This document shows positions 45,837-54,806 of a stretch of DNA of 64,000 nucleotides, piece by piece. The stretch is from Shewanella sp. UCD-KL21. GTDB lineage: Bacteria; Pseudomonadota; Gammaproteobacteria; Enterobacterales; Shewanellaceae. The stretch lies in the NCBI RefSeq assembly GCF_001957135.1, contig NZ_MPHK01000010.1:62001-126000 (forward strand), in the 5' to 3' direction. Each line of letters starts with the position of its first letter. Within the stretch, counting starts at the first letter, position 1. Made by a program: the position numbers and the translations under genes. The notes under the pieces were generated by a model, which did not search any database, was not told where the DNA came from, and saw nothing but the letters and a program-made list of their open reading frames with translations.

Positions 45837-47801
45837 ATGTTAGGTGTATGCTATTACCCAGAACATTGGCCTGAATCTATCTGGCAACAAGATGCCCAAG
45901 AAATGCGTCAATTGGGTTTAAAGTACGTCAGAATTGGTGAGTTTGCATGGTCTAAAATTGAGCCTCGTGATGGCGAATTTGATTTTGCTTGGTTAGATAA
46001 AGCCATTGCTACCCTTGCGGCAGAAGGCTTGCAAGTGATCATGTGTACCCCAACAGCTACACCGCCCAAATGGTTAATTGATAAACACCCTGACATTTTA
46101 CCGGTTGATATTCACACCGGAGTGACTCGTGGCTTTGGTTCGCGCCGCCATTATGATTTTTCTAGTGAAAACTATTTCAACCAAGCGATGCGTATTTCTG
46201 AAGTGGTCGCCAAGCGTTATGGCCAGCACCCTGATGTGTGCGGCTGGCAAACCGATAATGAAATTGCCTGTCATGACACCACTCACAGTGGCTCATTAGT
46301 GGCAAAACAGGCTTTTCAGCTTTGGTGTCAACAGCAATATGCTGATATCGATAGCTTAAACACCGCATGGGGCAACATATTTTGGTCTATGGAATACCAA
46401 GATTTTAGCCAAATAGAACTGCCTATTTTAGCGGTAACCGAAACCAATCCTAGCCATCAATTGGCTTATCGTCGTTTTAGCTCAGATCAGGTGATTAAAT
46501 TTCACGATGAAATGGTTAAGGTTATCCGTAAACATGCGCCGAACCGCTTTGTTACCCATAACTTTATTCCATTGGTAGATACCCAAACCGATAACTTTGC
46601 CTTAGCCAAAGATTTAGACTTTGTTAGTTACGATAATTATCCGTTAGGCCGCTCAGACATGTTCTTTAAACACATGCCTGCAGAGCAATACAAGCCGTAT
46701 ATGCGCACTGGTCATCCTGATTTTTCAAGCTATTCATTTGATCAAAGCCGTGGTGTTAGTCAAAACAACTTTTGGGTAATGGAGCAGCAACCAGGGCCTG
46801 TGAATTGGGCCCATCATAACCCTCGCCCAGAAAAAGGCATGGTGCGTTTATGGTCATGGCAAGCCTTTGCCCATGGCGCAGATTGTGTTTGTTACTTTAG
46901 ATGGCGCCAAGTGCCCTTTGCTCAGGAGCAAATGCATGCAGGCATTAAGCGCAATGATAATTCTAAAGCCGCCGCGTGGAATGAAGTGAGTCAAATGCGT
47001 GATGAACTGGCCAAAGTAAACTTCTCTATTGAAGAAAACGTTGCAGCTAAAGTCGCCATTGTCACTGGCGCCCACAGCCAATGGGTAACTGAGATTGAAC
47101 GCCAGGGCGACAGTTACAACCATCAACGAGTCGAATTTGGTTATTACACCGCATTACGTCAATTAGGCTTAGCGGTTGATTTTATCTCCGTTGACCATGA
47201 TTTAAGCCCCTACAGTTTAGTGGTTGCCCCGTGTTTACCGATTGTTTCGGCTGAATTTGTGGCTAAGTGTCAGCGCGCAGATGCGCATATCGTATTTGGC
47301 CCTCGCAGCGGCGCGAAAACCCCCGAGTTATCATTGGTGGATAATTTAGGCCCGGGATTATTGCAGCAGTTAATTCCAATTAAAGTACTGTCAACTGAAA
47401 CCATTCGCCCCGATTGCAGTGAAGTAATGACTTACCATGGAGAGTCGTTTGAAAGTCACTGCTGGCGAGAAGAGCTTGAGCTAAGTGAAGATGTGATAAC
47501 CGAAGCCTTTTATCACGACGGCTTACCCGCGGTAGCACGATTTGATAAAACCAGTTATATCGCCTCACTCACCTGCGAAGCATTTTTGAAGACCTATTTT
47601 GCCAACTTGTGTCAGCAACTGGATATTGTCATGACCGAATTGCCCAAAGATGTGCGCATAGTTCATCGAGGTCAATATGCCTTTGTGTTTAACTATGGCG
47701 CTAAAGCAAAGCAATTGCCTAAAGTGATACAAGGTGAGTTTGTGCTGGGTAGTGCCGACTTAGCGCCTTATGATGTTGCGGTAATTAAACAGGCTTTATA
47801 A
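45837..47801 (+). CDS. Beta-galactosidase, glycoside hydrolase family 42
   Basis: A 654-residue cytoplasmic enzyme. An N-terminal barrel begins at [12 protein letters not shown]. The acid/base is E142 in [11 protein letters not shown] and the nucleophile E316 in VMEQQPG. Length matches GH42 with its trimerisation and C-terminal beta domains. It hydrolyses beta-galactosides. ATG 45837 is chosen because GGAG lies 6 bases upstream; the longer frame needs a TTG at 45786. No signal peptide, so the substrate must be imported. A strong terminator follows. Confidence 0.94.
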   Translation: MLGVCYYPEHWPESIWQQDAQEMRQLGLKYVRIGEFAWSKIEPRDGEFDFAWLDKAIATLAAEGLQVIMCTPTATPPKWLIDKHPDILPVDIHTGVTRGFGSRRHYDFSSENYFNQAMRISEVVAKRYGQHPDVCGWQTDNEIACHDTTHSGSLVAKQAFQLWCQQQYADIDSLNTAWGNIFWSMEYQDFSQIELPILAVTETNPSHQLAYRRFSSDQVIKFHDEMVKVIRKHAPNRFVTHNFIPLVDTQTDNFALAKDLDFVSYDNYPLGRSDMFFKHMPAEQYKPYMRTGHPDFSSYSFDQSRGVSQNNFWVMEQQPGPVNWAHHNPRPEKGMVRLWSWQAFAHGADCVCYFRWRQVPFAQEQMHAGIKRNDNSKAAAWNEVSQMRDELAKVNFSIEENVAAKVAIVTGAHSQWVTEIERQGDSYNHQRVEFGYYTALRQLGLAVDFISVDHDLSPYSLVVAPCLPIVSAEFVAKCQRADAHIVFGPRSGAKTPELSLVDNLGPGLLQQLIPIKVLSTETIRPDCSEVMTYHGESFESHCWREELELSEDVITEAFYHDGLPAVARFDKTSYIASLTCEAFLKTYFANLCQQLDIVMTELPKDVRIVHRGQYAFVFNYGAKAKQLPKVIQGEFVLGSADLAPYDVAVIKQAL

Positions 47802-47813
47802 TGAGTTAACCAT

Positions 47814-47843
47814 AAATCCCATTCATCTGAATGGGATTTTTTT
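47814..47843 (+). terminator. Terminator of the GH42 gene
   Basis: A perfect 12-bp stem (AAATCCCATTCA / TGAATGGGATTT) with loop TC and T-run, 13 bases after the stop. Confidence 0.92.
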
Positions 47844-47981
47844 CACTAACCAAATACACATACTGGCGTTAGAGCTCATTGCGTTAAAACCGGTTGCAAT
47901 TTAAGTCAGCTATTAATTGGGAGCAGTGCAAAGCCACCACAATATCAACTACAAACAACAGCAAATATAAATTTCAGGCAC

Positions 47982-48002
47982 AAAAAAACCGACTTACGTC
48001 GG
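47982..48002 (-). terminator. Terminator of tRNA-Leu
   Basis: On the minus strand CCGAC and GTCGG form a short stem with loop GTAA followed by a seven-T run, 20 bases after the tRNA. Confidence 0.8.
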
Positions 48003-48022
48003 CTTTATCCTCAAAGAGGAGA

Positions 48023-48107
48023 TGGTACCAGCGGTCGGACTCGAACCGACACGTCTTTCGACAGGGGATTTTGAATCCCCCATGTATACCAATTTCATCA
48101 CGCTGGC
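48023..48107 (-). tRNA. tRNA-Leu (anticodon CAA)
   Basis: On the minus strand the 85-base sequence starts GCCAGCG and ends CGCTGGT-A-CCA, giving a 7-bp acceptor stem with an encoded CCA. The anticodon arm is GGGGA-TTCAAAA-TCCCC, so the anticodon is CAA, reading UUG leucine codons. A long variable arm (CTGTCGAAAGACG) and a TTCGAGTCC T-loop fit a class II tRNA. Confidence 0.96.
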
Positions 48108-48363
48108 ATCATATTGTAGTCAATCAAGCTTGGCTCAATTGAGTGACGGAATTATACCTAGGCCAATGACAATGGCAAGCCCTTTCATAAGCAAAATGAT
48201 CAAATCAATCTCAATAGCTTAAATCTCATTCAAGTAGGGCAAATTTGCGCTAATCGACATTAATAAATCTTCCCCATTAAAAAGCAGTGACTTTATTGAT
48301 CGAGATCATAAATGTTAAAAAATGAAAATAGTATGTTAAAGATGGTTTTACAATGAAAGGATA
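48108..48363. other. Spacer between tRNA-Leu and the DUF3149 gene
   Basis: About 250 bases with no supported gene; it holds the tRNA promoter on the minus strand and that of the small ORF on the plus strand. Confidence 0.4.
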
Positions 48364-48369
48364 ATGATT

Positions 48370-48501
48370 ATGGCTTTTTGGTTAGATTTAATGTTTGGTA
48401 ACGCAATCGGATTGCTGTCAATGATTGTTATCTTCTGCACCATGGGGATCATGTCTTACATGATGTGGATGTTTATTGTGAAATCTGCTCCTAAGGAATA
48501 G
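48370..48501 (+). CDS. DUF3149 small membrane protein
   Basis: A 43-residue protein beginning MAFWLDLMFGNAIGLLS, with one long hydrophobic helix rich in methionine and isoleucine and a C-terminal KSAPKE. This is the pattern of DUF3149, a family of very short single-helix proteins of unknown role in Shewanella, Vibrio and related bacteria. AAAGG lies 9 bases before the chosen ATG. An in-frame ATG at 48364 is too close to the binding site. Its own terminator follows. Confidence 0.82.
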   Translation: MAFWLDLMFGNAIGLLSMIVIFCTMGIMSYMMWMFIVKSAPKE

Positions 48502-48546
48502 TTACTACCCTCCTTCTATAATTTTTGTTATTTGTTATTTGTTTCT

Positions 48547-48572
48547 TTAGGGGGCTTTCGCCCCCATTTTTA
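48547..48572 (+). terminator. Terminator of the DUF3149 gene
   Basis: GGGGGC-TTTC-GCCCCC hairpin followed by ATTTTTAT, about 50 bases after the stop. Confidence 0.85.
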
Positions 48573-48596
48573 TGTTTATCCGACTCAATCTCTAGA

Positions 48597-49208
48597 TTAC
48601 GCGGCATGCTTTCTAGGTTGCACGAGACCATTTACAAACTGCGGGCGTGCTTTAATAAGGTGATTAAGCTCTTCCTTACTTGGCTCGCCTGCGGGTAATC
48701 TCAATACTTCACGATTTAAATACAATCGCGCTTTCATTGAAATTTTATACTCAGCAGTCGGCCCTTGAATCGCATAGTGACGCTCATTACCCACTAACTC
48801 TAAAATATTACTGTCCACTAAACCTTTAACCGCCAATTCGTTTTGCGGTAGCGCCAAAATTGTCGCTCCCTGTAAAAAGAACTCTCGCAGTAACGCTCGC
48901 TCAGCGGGATCAAGTAACTTAACTTTGGCTTCTATGGTTTCAACAGCGCGTTTTTCTTTTAAAATCCCAATCGTCTCGTCAACCACAAAGGTGAATAACT
49001 GGCTCAAGAAGAAAGCGGCACCAACAATGAGCCCTAAGCCAATAAAGTGGCCATAATCTGACACCAGTGCCGACAAAGAAAGCGTCTCCAGCACGTGCTG
49101 AGGTGCAACTAATAACACTGCACAAGCGATCACTAACCACAGCATAGTGCTGACTAAAACTCGTTTGATATTCACTAAATTTACAGCCTTTAATTTCATT
49201 TTCATCAT
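48597..49208 (-). CDS. Superinfection exclusion B (SieB)-like membrane protein
   Basis: About 203 residues: two membrane helices near the N-terminus (LWLVIACAVLLVAP, then GLGLIVGAAFFLSQL), then a cytosolic part with a helix-turn-helix-like region (LLDPAERALLREFFLQG) resembling the SieB family. In phage, SieB stops infection by other phages; chromosomal homologues in Shewanella and Vibrio have no proven role. Three ATG codons in a row (49211, 49208, 49205) make the start uncertain. The family match is by pattern. The neighbours give no prophage context. Confidence 0.65.
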   Translation of the reverse strand: MMKMKLKAVNLVNIKRVLVSTMLWLVIACAVLLVAPQHVLETLSLSALVSDYGHFIGLGLIVGAAFFLSQLFTFVVDETIGILKEKRAVETIEAKVKLLDPAERALLREFFLQGATILALPQNELAVKGLVDSNILELVGNERHYAIQGPTAEYKISMKARLYLNREVLRLPAGEPSKEELNHLIKARPQFVNGLVQPRKHAA

Positions 49209-49394
49209 CATGCTTTCCACAGTGTCAGATTTTTGAATCTAAACTTAGTAAAGCAATTTCAATGCCAATAAAATGGAAATGACTAAAAGTAGTTAACGCG
49301 ATGACTTATTTAGCGGAAGAGCAAACAACGGCAGTTAGGCGCATCAAATAAGTTGTTTAATGCGCCATGAAGATCGAAGCTATGCTAGAAGTTT

Positions 49395-49469
49395 GGCTAG
49401 AGGCTTGGCTAGCGTTATAAGCTAGAGGTTTAGCTAGATTTATAAGCTAAAGGTTTAGCTTATAAATCT
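49395..49469. repeat. Three tandem 25-bp repeats with a hairpin, downstream of tcdA
   Basis: Units at 49395-49419, 49420-49444 and 49445-49469 share AGCTAGAGGTTTAGCTAG-like sequence with exact 25-base spacing. The last part also forms a perfect 15-bp hairpin (49437-49451 with 49454-49468, loop GG). It lies 18 bases past the tcdA stop and may end or stabilise that transcript. Confidence 0.8.
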
Positions 49470-49486
49470 TGGCATGCTGCACTAGA

Positions 49487-50284
49487 TTATTTGGCCGCCA
49501 ATTTGGCTAATACTCGACTTGCAGCAATAAAACCAAAGGTGCCTGTAACCATAGTCACTGCGCCAAACCCTGACGCACAATCCATTCTCATACTGCCATC
49601 GGCGCTATTTTTAGTACTGCAGACGCTACCATCATGTTGAGGGTAGACCAGCTGTTGCGTTGAAAACACTGCGTCAACGGCAAATCTGCGGGCAACATTT
49701 TTTGAGAAGTTATATTCTCTACGCAAAATGTTTCTAACTTTCGCTAATAACGGATCTTGATAGGTTTTAGCTAAATCGGTTAATTGAATTTGAGTAGGAT
49801 CGGTTTGACCACCTGCGCCGCCTACGGTGACAATTTTCAGCTTATTTCTTTTACACCAGGCAATTAACGCAGCTTTTTGTTTAACGGCATCAATACAGTC
49901 AACCACATAATCAATCGCTAACGGGTTCGTTTTACTGCCCAAATACTCCGCCAAATTATCGACAGTGATAAAGTCTTCAACTTCATTGACCACGCACTCA
50001 GGATTGATTTCAATAATACGCTGCGCCATTACTTCAACTTTGGACTGGCCGATGGTGGATGCTATAGCGTGAGATTGACGATTGGTATTTGTGACACATA
50101 TGTCATCTAAATCAATCAGTGTTATTTGCCCTATACCACTACGTGCCAGCGATTCGGCGACCCAAGTCCCTACCCCACCAATACCGATGATCACGACATG
50201 TGCATTAGCAAAGTTTTCCAATGCCGCTTGACCGTATAGTCGACCTATACCACCAAAACGATTTAAGTATGATTCAGACAACAT
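49487..50284 (-). CDS. tcdA: tRNA threonylcarbamoyladenosine dehydratase (TcdA/CsdL)
   Basis: A 265-residue E1-like enzyme. Its nucleotide motif is GIGGVGTWVAESLARSGIG, with IDLDDICVTNTNRQ and VVDCIDAVKQKAALI typical of the ThiF/MoeB superfamily. TcdA cyclises t6A37 to ct6A in tRNAs in an ATP-dependent step with CsdA/CsdE. Length matches E. coli TcdA. The start has a weak GAG-rich binding site. A tandem-repeat hairpin follows the stop. Confidence 0.93.
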   Translation of the reverse strand: MLSESYLNRFGGIGRLYGQAALENFANAHVVIIGIGGVGTWVAESLARSGIGQITLIDLDDICVTNTNRQSHAIASTIGQSKVEVMAQRIIEINPECVVNEVEDFITVDNLAEYLGSKTNPLAIDYVVDCIDAVKQKAALIAWCKRNKLKIVTVGGAGGQTDPTQIQLTDLAKTYQDPLLAKVRNILRREYNFSKNVARRFAVDAVFSTQQLVYPQHDGSVCSTKNSADGSMRMDCASGFGAVTMVTGTFGFIAASRVLAKLAAK

Positions 50285-50510
50285 GTATTGCTCTTTAAAC
50301 TCTCAATGTGGGGGGCGGTATTTTATACGAAATCCACTCAGATCTGAATGTATTCCTCAATTAAACCTTAGTTACACATTGAAACACCTATTAATAAAAC
50401 CACCAATGCGCAGCAAAAACAAAGAAAGCTAGTTAACTATACCAGCAAAACTGTTAATCAGCATTTAATTCATTGTAAATCATAATGATACGCACAAATT
50501 AAATCCAACC

Positions 50511-50532
50511 TAAAGTGATGCGGATCACACTT
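50511..50532. promoter_or_regulatory. CRP-like site upstream of the first porin
   Basis: AGTGA-TGCGGA-TCACA matches 9 of 10 core positions within AAAGTGATGCGGATCACACT. A CAATAT-like -10 box near 50552 would place it near -41, and it is about 150 bases upstream of the porin start. Confidence 0.7.
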
Positions 50533-50579
50533 TTGTATGAACTTTTTGTGGCAATATCCTCCACAGAACAGGAATTACT

Positions 50580-50639
50580 ATGAATAACGATAAGGTTGAT
50601 AACCCAGTTGTTATTTTCTATCAATATCAGCAAGCATAG
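50580..50639 (+). CDS. Possible 19-codon leader ORF before the first porin
   Basis: An ATG with AGGA 6-7 bases upstream opens a short frame that starts MNNDKVDNPVVIFYQYQ and stops at TAG. It would lie inside the transcript if the CRP-like site marks the promoter. No known attenuator function; it could be chance. Good ribosome binding site and position are the only support. Confidence 0.35.
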   Translation: MNNDKVDNPVVIFYQYQQA

Positions 50640-50676
50640 CTGATAAAAATCAAGCCCTTACCAAAGGAAGATTAAG

Positions 50677-51717
50677 ATGATGAAAAAAAACCTGATCACT
50701 GCAGCAATTTTATCTTGCACTGCAATGACCTCTTTTACTGCTCTAGCTGATGGCCCAAATTTTTATGGCCGCGCCGACCTTGCAATCACTAATTCTAGTG
50801 AAGGCATTGCAACTCAAAACCAAAAAGATGGCACTGTCATTGAAAATAACTTTTCATGGTTAGGCGTTAAAGGTTCTGAAAAAATCAGTGATGACGTAGA
50901 AATCTTATATCAAATGGAGTTCGGCGTTTCTAACTTCGATAACTCTGGTAACACTTTTGCCGCTCGTAACAGCTTTTTAGGTATTAAAACCGTTGCTGGT
51001 ACCGCTTTAGTTGGTCGTAATGACACTGTTTTTAAAGCTGCTGAAGGTGGGTTTGATTTATTCGGTAACACTAACTCTGATATCGATTTACTGGTTGTTG
51101 GCCAAAACCGTGAAGCGGATGGCTTTAGCTACTACTCACCAAAAATTGCTGATTTAGTTACATTAAATGCCACTTACTTAATGGACGACAATCACGAATC
51201 TACCAGTAGCTCTATGTATGCGTTAAGCGCCACTGTTGGTGATAAAGCCCTTAAATCACATAACTTTTATGCCGCTGCAGCTTACCAAGATGGTATCAGC
51301 GATGTAGAAGCATACCGTGGTGTGGTTCAAGCTAAATTCGGTAACTTTATTGTTGGCGGTTTATACCAAAACAGTAAAAGCCAAAAAGCTGAGTTAGACC
51401 ACCTTGAAGGTGATAGCTACTATGTAAACCTAGCTTACTTAATGGGTAACCTTAAGCTTAAAGCTGCTTACGGTTATGATGATTCAGGCCTAGGTAAGTA
51501 CGCTAGCCGTTTTGTTAGCGGAAGCGATACTGGCAGCTTAGAGCAAATGAGCGATTTCGAAATCAACCAGTTCAGTGTTGGTGCAGATTACCGCGTTAGC
51601 CCAAGTACCCTAGTTTACGGTCACTACACTAAGTATGATGGCGACATGGTATTAAACCAAACTAGCCAAAGCTTAAATGATGATATCGTGACTGTTGGTT
51701 TACGTTACGACTTCTAA
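50677..51717 (+). CDS. Gram-negative porin (first of a tandem pair)
   Basis: A 346-residue outer-membrane porin: signal peptide ending ALADG near residue 25, N-terminal strand FYGRADLAI, constriction-loop region (EIQ-like segments with GRNDTVFKAAEGGFDLFGNTN), and C-terminus VGLRYDF with terminal phenylalanine. It belongs to the general trimeric porin family (Porin_4/OmpC-like). The downstream gene is closely related, so a tandem duplication is clear. AAAGGAAG lies 6 bases before the ATG. Confidence 0.92.
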   Translation: MMKKNLITAAILSCTAMTSFTALADGPNFYGRADLAITNSSEGIATQNQKDGTVIENNFSWLGVKGSEKISDDVEILYQMEFGVSNFDNSGNTFAARNSFLGIKTVAGTALVGRNDTVFKAAEGGFDLFGNTNSDIDLLVVGQNREADGFSYYSPKIADLVTLNATYLMDDNHESTSSSMYALSATVGDKALKSHNFYAAAAYQDGISDVEAYRGVVQAKFGNFIVGGLYQNSKSQKAELDHLEGDSYYVNLAYLMGNLKLKAAYGYDDSGLGKYASRFVSGSDTGSLEQMSDFEINQFSVGADYRVSPSTLVYGHYTKYDGDMVLNQTSQSLNDDIVTVGLRYDF

Positions 51718-51740
51718 TTTAGCGGTCTAAATGATGATGA

Positions 51741-51768
51741 AAAACGGTCTAATTAGGCCGTTTTTTTT
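51741..51768 (+). terminator. Terminator of the first porin
   Basis: AAAACGGTCT / AGGCCGTTTT stem (one G-T pair) with loop AATT and an eight-T run, about 25 bases after the stop. Confidence 0.88.
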
Positions 51769-52140
51769 GTTTTTAACAACCAAAGGCTGATTTTAATAAG
51801 CTAATAACTAAAAAAACTACAATAACAACACGTCATAACCCGCACTTAAGCAACTGCTTAATTTGATACAGATCCCATCATTTACTGAACTAACGCATTT
51901 TTCATTAGTTGTGAACCTCCCTAAATAGGTATAACGCGATAAAATTGTTAAACAAAACCCAAATACACCGAATGCATCACATCTTTAATACATAAAAATC
52001 ACTTCAAAACAAAAAACTTGATCTAGCCCACAACTTTTTAACCTTAAAGCTGCAAATATTGCTACAAGTTTGTTACGCAGACTATTCTGCTAGAAATGCC
52101 ACTAAAACAATCCCATATTAAATGGGTAGAGAACATCACG
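51769..52140. other. Spacer between the two porin genes
   Basis: About 370 bases, no gene. It carries the second porin's own promoter. TCACA at 51976 is only a half-match to a CRP site. Confidence 0.4.
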
Positions 52141-52160
52141 TTCTAAAGGGAGTATGAAAG

Positions 52161-53204
52161 ATGAAAAAGACTTTATTATCTGCATCAGTTGTATCTGTTT
52201 TAACCCTCACTTCGTTCGCAGCGCTAGCCGACGGTCCTGATTTTTACGGTCGCTTAGATTTATCTATCACCAACTCTGAAACCGGCGCAACCCTGCAAAG
52301 CGGCACTAACGGTGTAACCCTTGGTGAAAGTGGTACTTTCATTGAAAATAACTTCTCACTACTGGGTGTGAAGGGCAGCGAAAAAATTACTGATGGCGTT
52401 GAAGTGCTGTACCAAATGGAATTTCAAGTAGAAAACACGTCTGGCAAAGGTGATGTTTTCAAAGCGCGTAACACTTACTTAGGAATTAAAACGGAAGGCG
52501 GCTCAGTGCTAGTCGGCCGTAACGATACCGTATTTAAAGCTGCTGAAGGTGGTGTGGATATTTTTGGTAATACCAATGCCGATATCGACCGTTTAGTTGG
52601 CGGACAAACTCGTAGTGCCGATGGTTTTTGGTACTACTCACCACTTATTGCTGACATGTTTACCATTAATGCCACCTATTTAATGGAAGATAATCAAGCC
52701 TCTGATGATTCTCAATATGCCTTAAGCGTGACCTTTGGTGACAAAGGCCTTAAAAAACACAATTACTATGTCGCGGGTGCTTATAACAAAGCCATTGGTG
52801 GAATTGACGCATACCGCGCAGTAGCACAATTTAAAGCCGGTGATTTTAAAATTGGTGGTTTATTCCAAAACTCAGAAAGTGTGACCAATTCAGATCAAGA
52901 CGGCAATACTTACTTTATTAATCTGGCTTACAACTTAAATGGCGTAAACTTAAAAGTAGAATACGGTGCTGATGAAGCAGGTTTTGGTAACTATTACAAG
53001 AACCTAACAAAAGATACTGCCGGTGTAATGCCTGATGATGTCAATGTGCAAAATATCACTATTGGTGCTGATTACCGCGTTGCTAAATCAACCTTAGTGT
53101 TTGCCCATTACGCTATGTATGAAGGTGATTACACAGTGGCTAATGCTAAAACAGATCTCGAAGACGACAATGTCTTCAGTGTTGGTATGCGTTACGACTT
53201 CTAA
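52161..53204 (+). CDS. Gram-negative porin (second of a tandem pair)
   Basis: A 347-residue porin with signal peptide (MKKTLLSASVVSVLTLTSFA..ALADG), FYGRLDLSI first strand and VGMRYDF terminal strand. Many segments are identical to the first porin (GRNDTVFKAAEGG, DIFGNTNADID), while surface-loop regions differ, as expected for loop divergence after duplication. It is separately terminated, so the two can be regulated apart. Confidence 0.92.
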   Translation: MKKTLLSASVVSVLTLTSFAALADGPDFYGRLDLSITNSETGATLQSGTNGVTLGESGTFIENNFSLLGVKGSEKITDGVEVLYQMEFQVENTSGKGDVFKARNTYLGIKTEGGSVLVGRNDTVFKAAEGGVDIFGNTNADIDRLVGGQTRSADGFWYYSPLIADMFTINATYLMEDNQASDDSQYALSVTFGDKGLKKHNYYVAGAYNKAIGGIDAYRAVAQFKAGDFKIGGLFQNSESVTNSDQDGNTYFINLAYNLNGVNLKVEYGADEAGFGNYYKNLTKDTAGVMPDDVNVQNITIGADYRVAKSTLVFAHYAMYEGDYTVANAKTDLEDDNVFSVGMRYDF

Positions 53205-53225
53205 TCGTTATTGAGTCTACAACTG

Positions 53226-53252
53226 AAAAAGCGACCTGATGGTCGCTTTTTT
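53226..53252 (+). terminator. Terminator of the second porin
   Basis: AAAAAGCGACC / GGTCGCTTTTTT stem with loop TGAT and T-run, 22 bases after the stop. Confidence 0.92.
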
Positions 53253-53287
53253 ATTGTCTGCCGCTCAAAAAAACAATAGAGAAAACT

Positions 53288-53950
53288 TTATGATGACTTG
53301 CGGGTTAACAAATAAGCCGCTTCATTTAACCAAGCAACATTTTTATTTAAAAACCGTGGGTTATCAGCTAATACATCAGCGCACTCGAGTAATTCAACCT
53401 CAAAATAAGGCGCGAGGTATTGTTCAATCCACTGCGGACTTACCGCAAATGGCGGGCCATTAAGCTCCGCTGGCGGGTAATCTAGGGTAATCAATAATCC
53501 TTTGACCTTAGCAGGAATTAACTTTGCCAGTTGCTGTGCATATTGCTGGCGCATTTGCTCTGGCCAAGCAATTAAGGCGGCGCGATCGTAAAAAGCCTGA
53601 ATCGACTTTGTCACCGTTAATGGTAGGGTAAAAATATCACCTTGAATAAGGGTTACTTGATCAGCACAAAAGAATTGATGCTCTGCTTGCTGAGTCATGC
53701 TCACAGGCAAATTATTGTCGCTAAAAAAATCTTCAACAGCTGTTTGGCTAAGCTCACAGCCAACAACATCATGACCTTGCTCAGCAAGGTAACACATGTC
53801 TAATGACTTGCCACATAAAGGCACAAACACCTCTGCACGGCTATCGACGGCAAGTGTAGACCAATATTTTACTAAAAATGGATTCACTTGCGGTTGATGA
53901 AAACCGATTTGTTGTAACTGCCACTTCTCATGCCAAAAACTCGCTTCCAT
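53288..53950 (-). CDS. tpm: Thiopurine S-methyltransferase
   Basis: A 220-residue SAM-dependent methyltransferase. The N-terminal [10 protein letters not shown] and the SAM motif [28 protein letters not shown] match bacterial TPMT, which methylates thiopurines and has been linked to selenium and tellurium methylation. C-terminal [11 protein letters not shown] is also family-like. Length fits. The region upstream of its start carries five 21-bp-period repeats that may regulate it. Confidence 0.92.
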   Translation of the reverse strand: MEASFWHEKWQLQQIGFHQPQVNPFLVKYWSTLAVDSRAEVFVPLCGKSLDMCYLAEQGHDVVGCELSQTAVEDFFSDNNLPVSMTQQAEHQFFCADQVTLIQGDIFTLPLTVTKSIQAFYDRAALIAWPEQMRQQYAQQLAKLIPAKVKGLLITLDYPPAELNGPPFAVSPQWIEQYLAPYFEVELLECADVLADNPRFLNKNVAWLNEAAYLLTRKSS

Positions 53951-54016
53951 GTAGATAAACTCAAGTCAGTAAATAATGCATCTAACTCTAATCACTCTAA
54001 AAGTGAGATGCAACAC

Positions 54017-54109
54017 TAACCACAGTTTGGCCCCGATAAACCACAGTTTGAACATGACAAACCACAGTTTGACTCAAATAAACCACAGTACAAACATGAC
54101 AAACCACAA
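54017..54109. repeat. Five iteron-like direct repeats, 21-bp period
   Basis: The core ACCACAGTTTGA-like word begins at 54019, 54040, 54061, 54082 and 54103, each exactly 21 bases apart (two helix turns). The spacers are also partly alike (AACATGACA in the second and fourth units). They lie between the divergent? genes: 67 bases upstream of tpm and 56 bases beyond the cysteine-rich gene's stop. No matching regulator gene is adjacent. Confidence 0.85.
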
Positions 54110-54164
54110 TAGCGCGCTGAAAAGCCTAAGCAGTAAATGACCAATAAAGGCATTGTAATTTGCG

Positions 54165-54521
54165 TTACTCTTGTTCAGCTTTACCTTGAAGCACATGCTG
54201 AACTTTTTTAAGCCACTTGCAGTTATCACATTGACAATTACGACGTGATAAATGATGTGGGCTCAAATTTGAGTCAATAAAATCCACCGCAATCAACAAC
54301 TGTTGTTTCAGATCTTCTACTGATTTTTTCTCAAGGGCCACCAGTTCATCATTATGATTCATCCAGATGCACTCTTCGCCCTGATGACAAGTGGTACATT
54401 GTTCATCACTGGCATTATAAAACACCGCATGTGGGCAGTGAGTAACTTCCATCGACTGTAAAATACGTTGGCGTGGAAAAGGAAATAGTGAAATTAAATC
54501 CGCTTTGTTAATGGTAGGCAT
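54165..54521 (-). CDS. Cysteine-rich small protein, unknown
   Basis: A 118-residue soluble protein with clustered cysteines: HCPH, then CTTCHQGEEC, and near the C-terminus NCQCDNCKW. Such clusters can bind zinc or an iron-sulphur centre, which is inference; I do not recognise the family. ATG 54521 with GGAG 5 bases upstream is chosen over an in-frame start at 54527. An FNR-like palindrome lies 68 bases upstream, suggesting a redox link. Confidence 0.7.
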   Translation of the reverse strand: MPTINKADLISLFPFPRQRILQSMEVTHCPHAVFYNASDEQCTTCHQGEECIWMNHNDELVALEKKSVEDLKQQLLIAVDFIDSNLSPHHLSRRNCQCDNCKWLKKVQHVLQGKAEQE

Positions 54522-54566
54522 AAGCACTCCTTGATTAAACCGAATATTTTTACTTACTTAAATACT

Positions 54567-54637
54567 ACCTACCTAATGCACAAAACAATTTGACTCACGT
54601 CAAAGTTTACAACAGCTATTTTTTACGATAGGTAGGT
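54567..54637. promoter_or_regulatory. FNR-like palindrome and flanking inverted repeat
   Basis: TTTGAC-TCAC-GTCAAA (54589-54604) is a perfect palindrome with the TTGA-N6-TCAA layout of FNR-type sites. It is enclosed by ACCTACCTA (54567-54575) and TAGGTAGGT (54629-54637). It sits upstream of the minus-strand cysteine-rich gene. Confidence 0.55.
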
Positions 54638-54806
54638 TTGAGAGCTAGGTGAGGTTGATTTAGCTTTATAAAGGCTAAAACAGTAAAGCAGGGAAAAAAT
54701 CGACTAAATCAATCCAATAGCTTGCCAGCGATTTGTAAATATGAGTTTATGGGGTTAGCAAATACCAATACACTCAACAGGCACCTTGGTACAAAGGAAG
54801 TAAATT

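Noticed and set aside
47894..48222. Short plus-strand frames over the tRNA-Leu gene
   Set aside because: They are translations of the antisense of tRNA and spacer sequence.
54017..54109. CRISPR array
   Set aside because: The repeats are too short, the units abut almost directly, and no cas gene is present.
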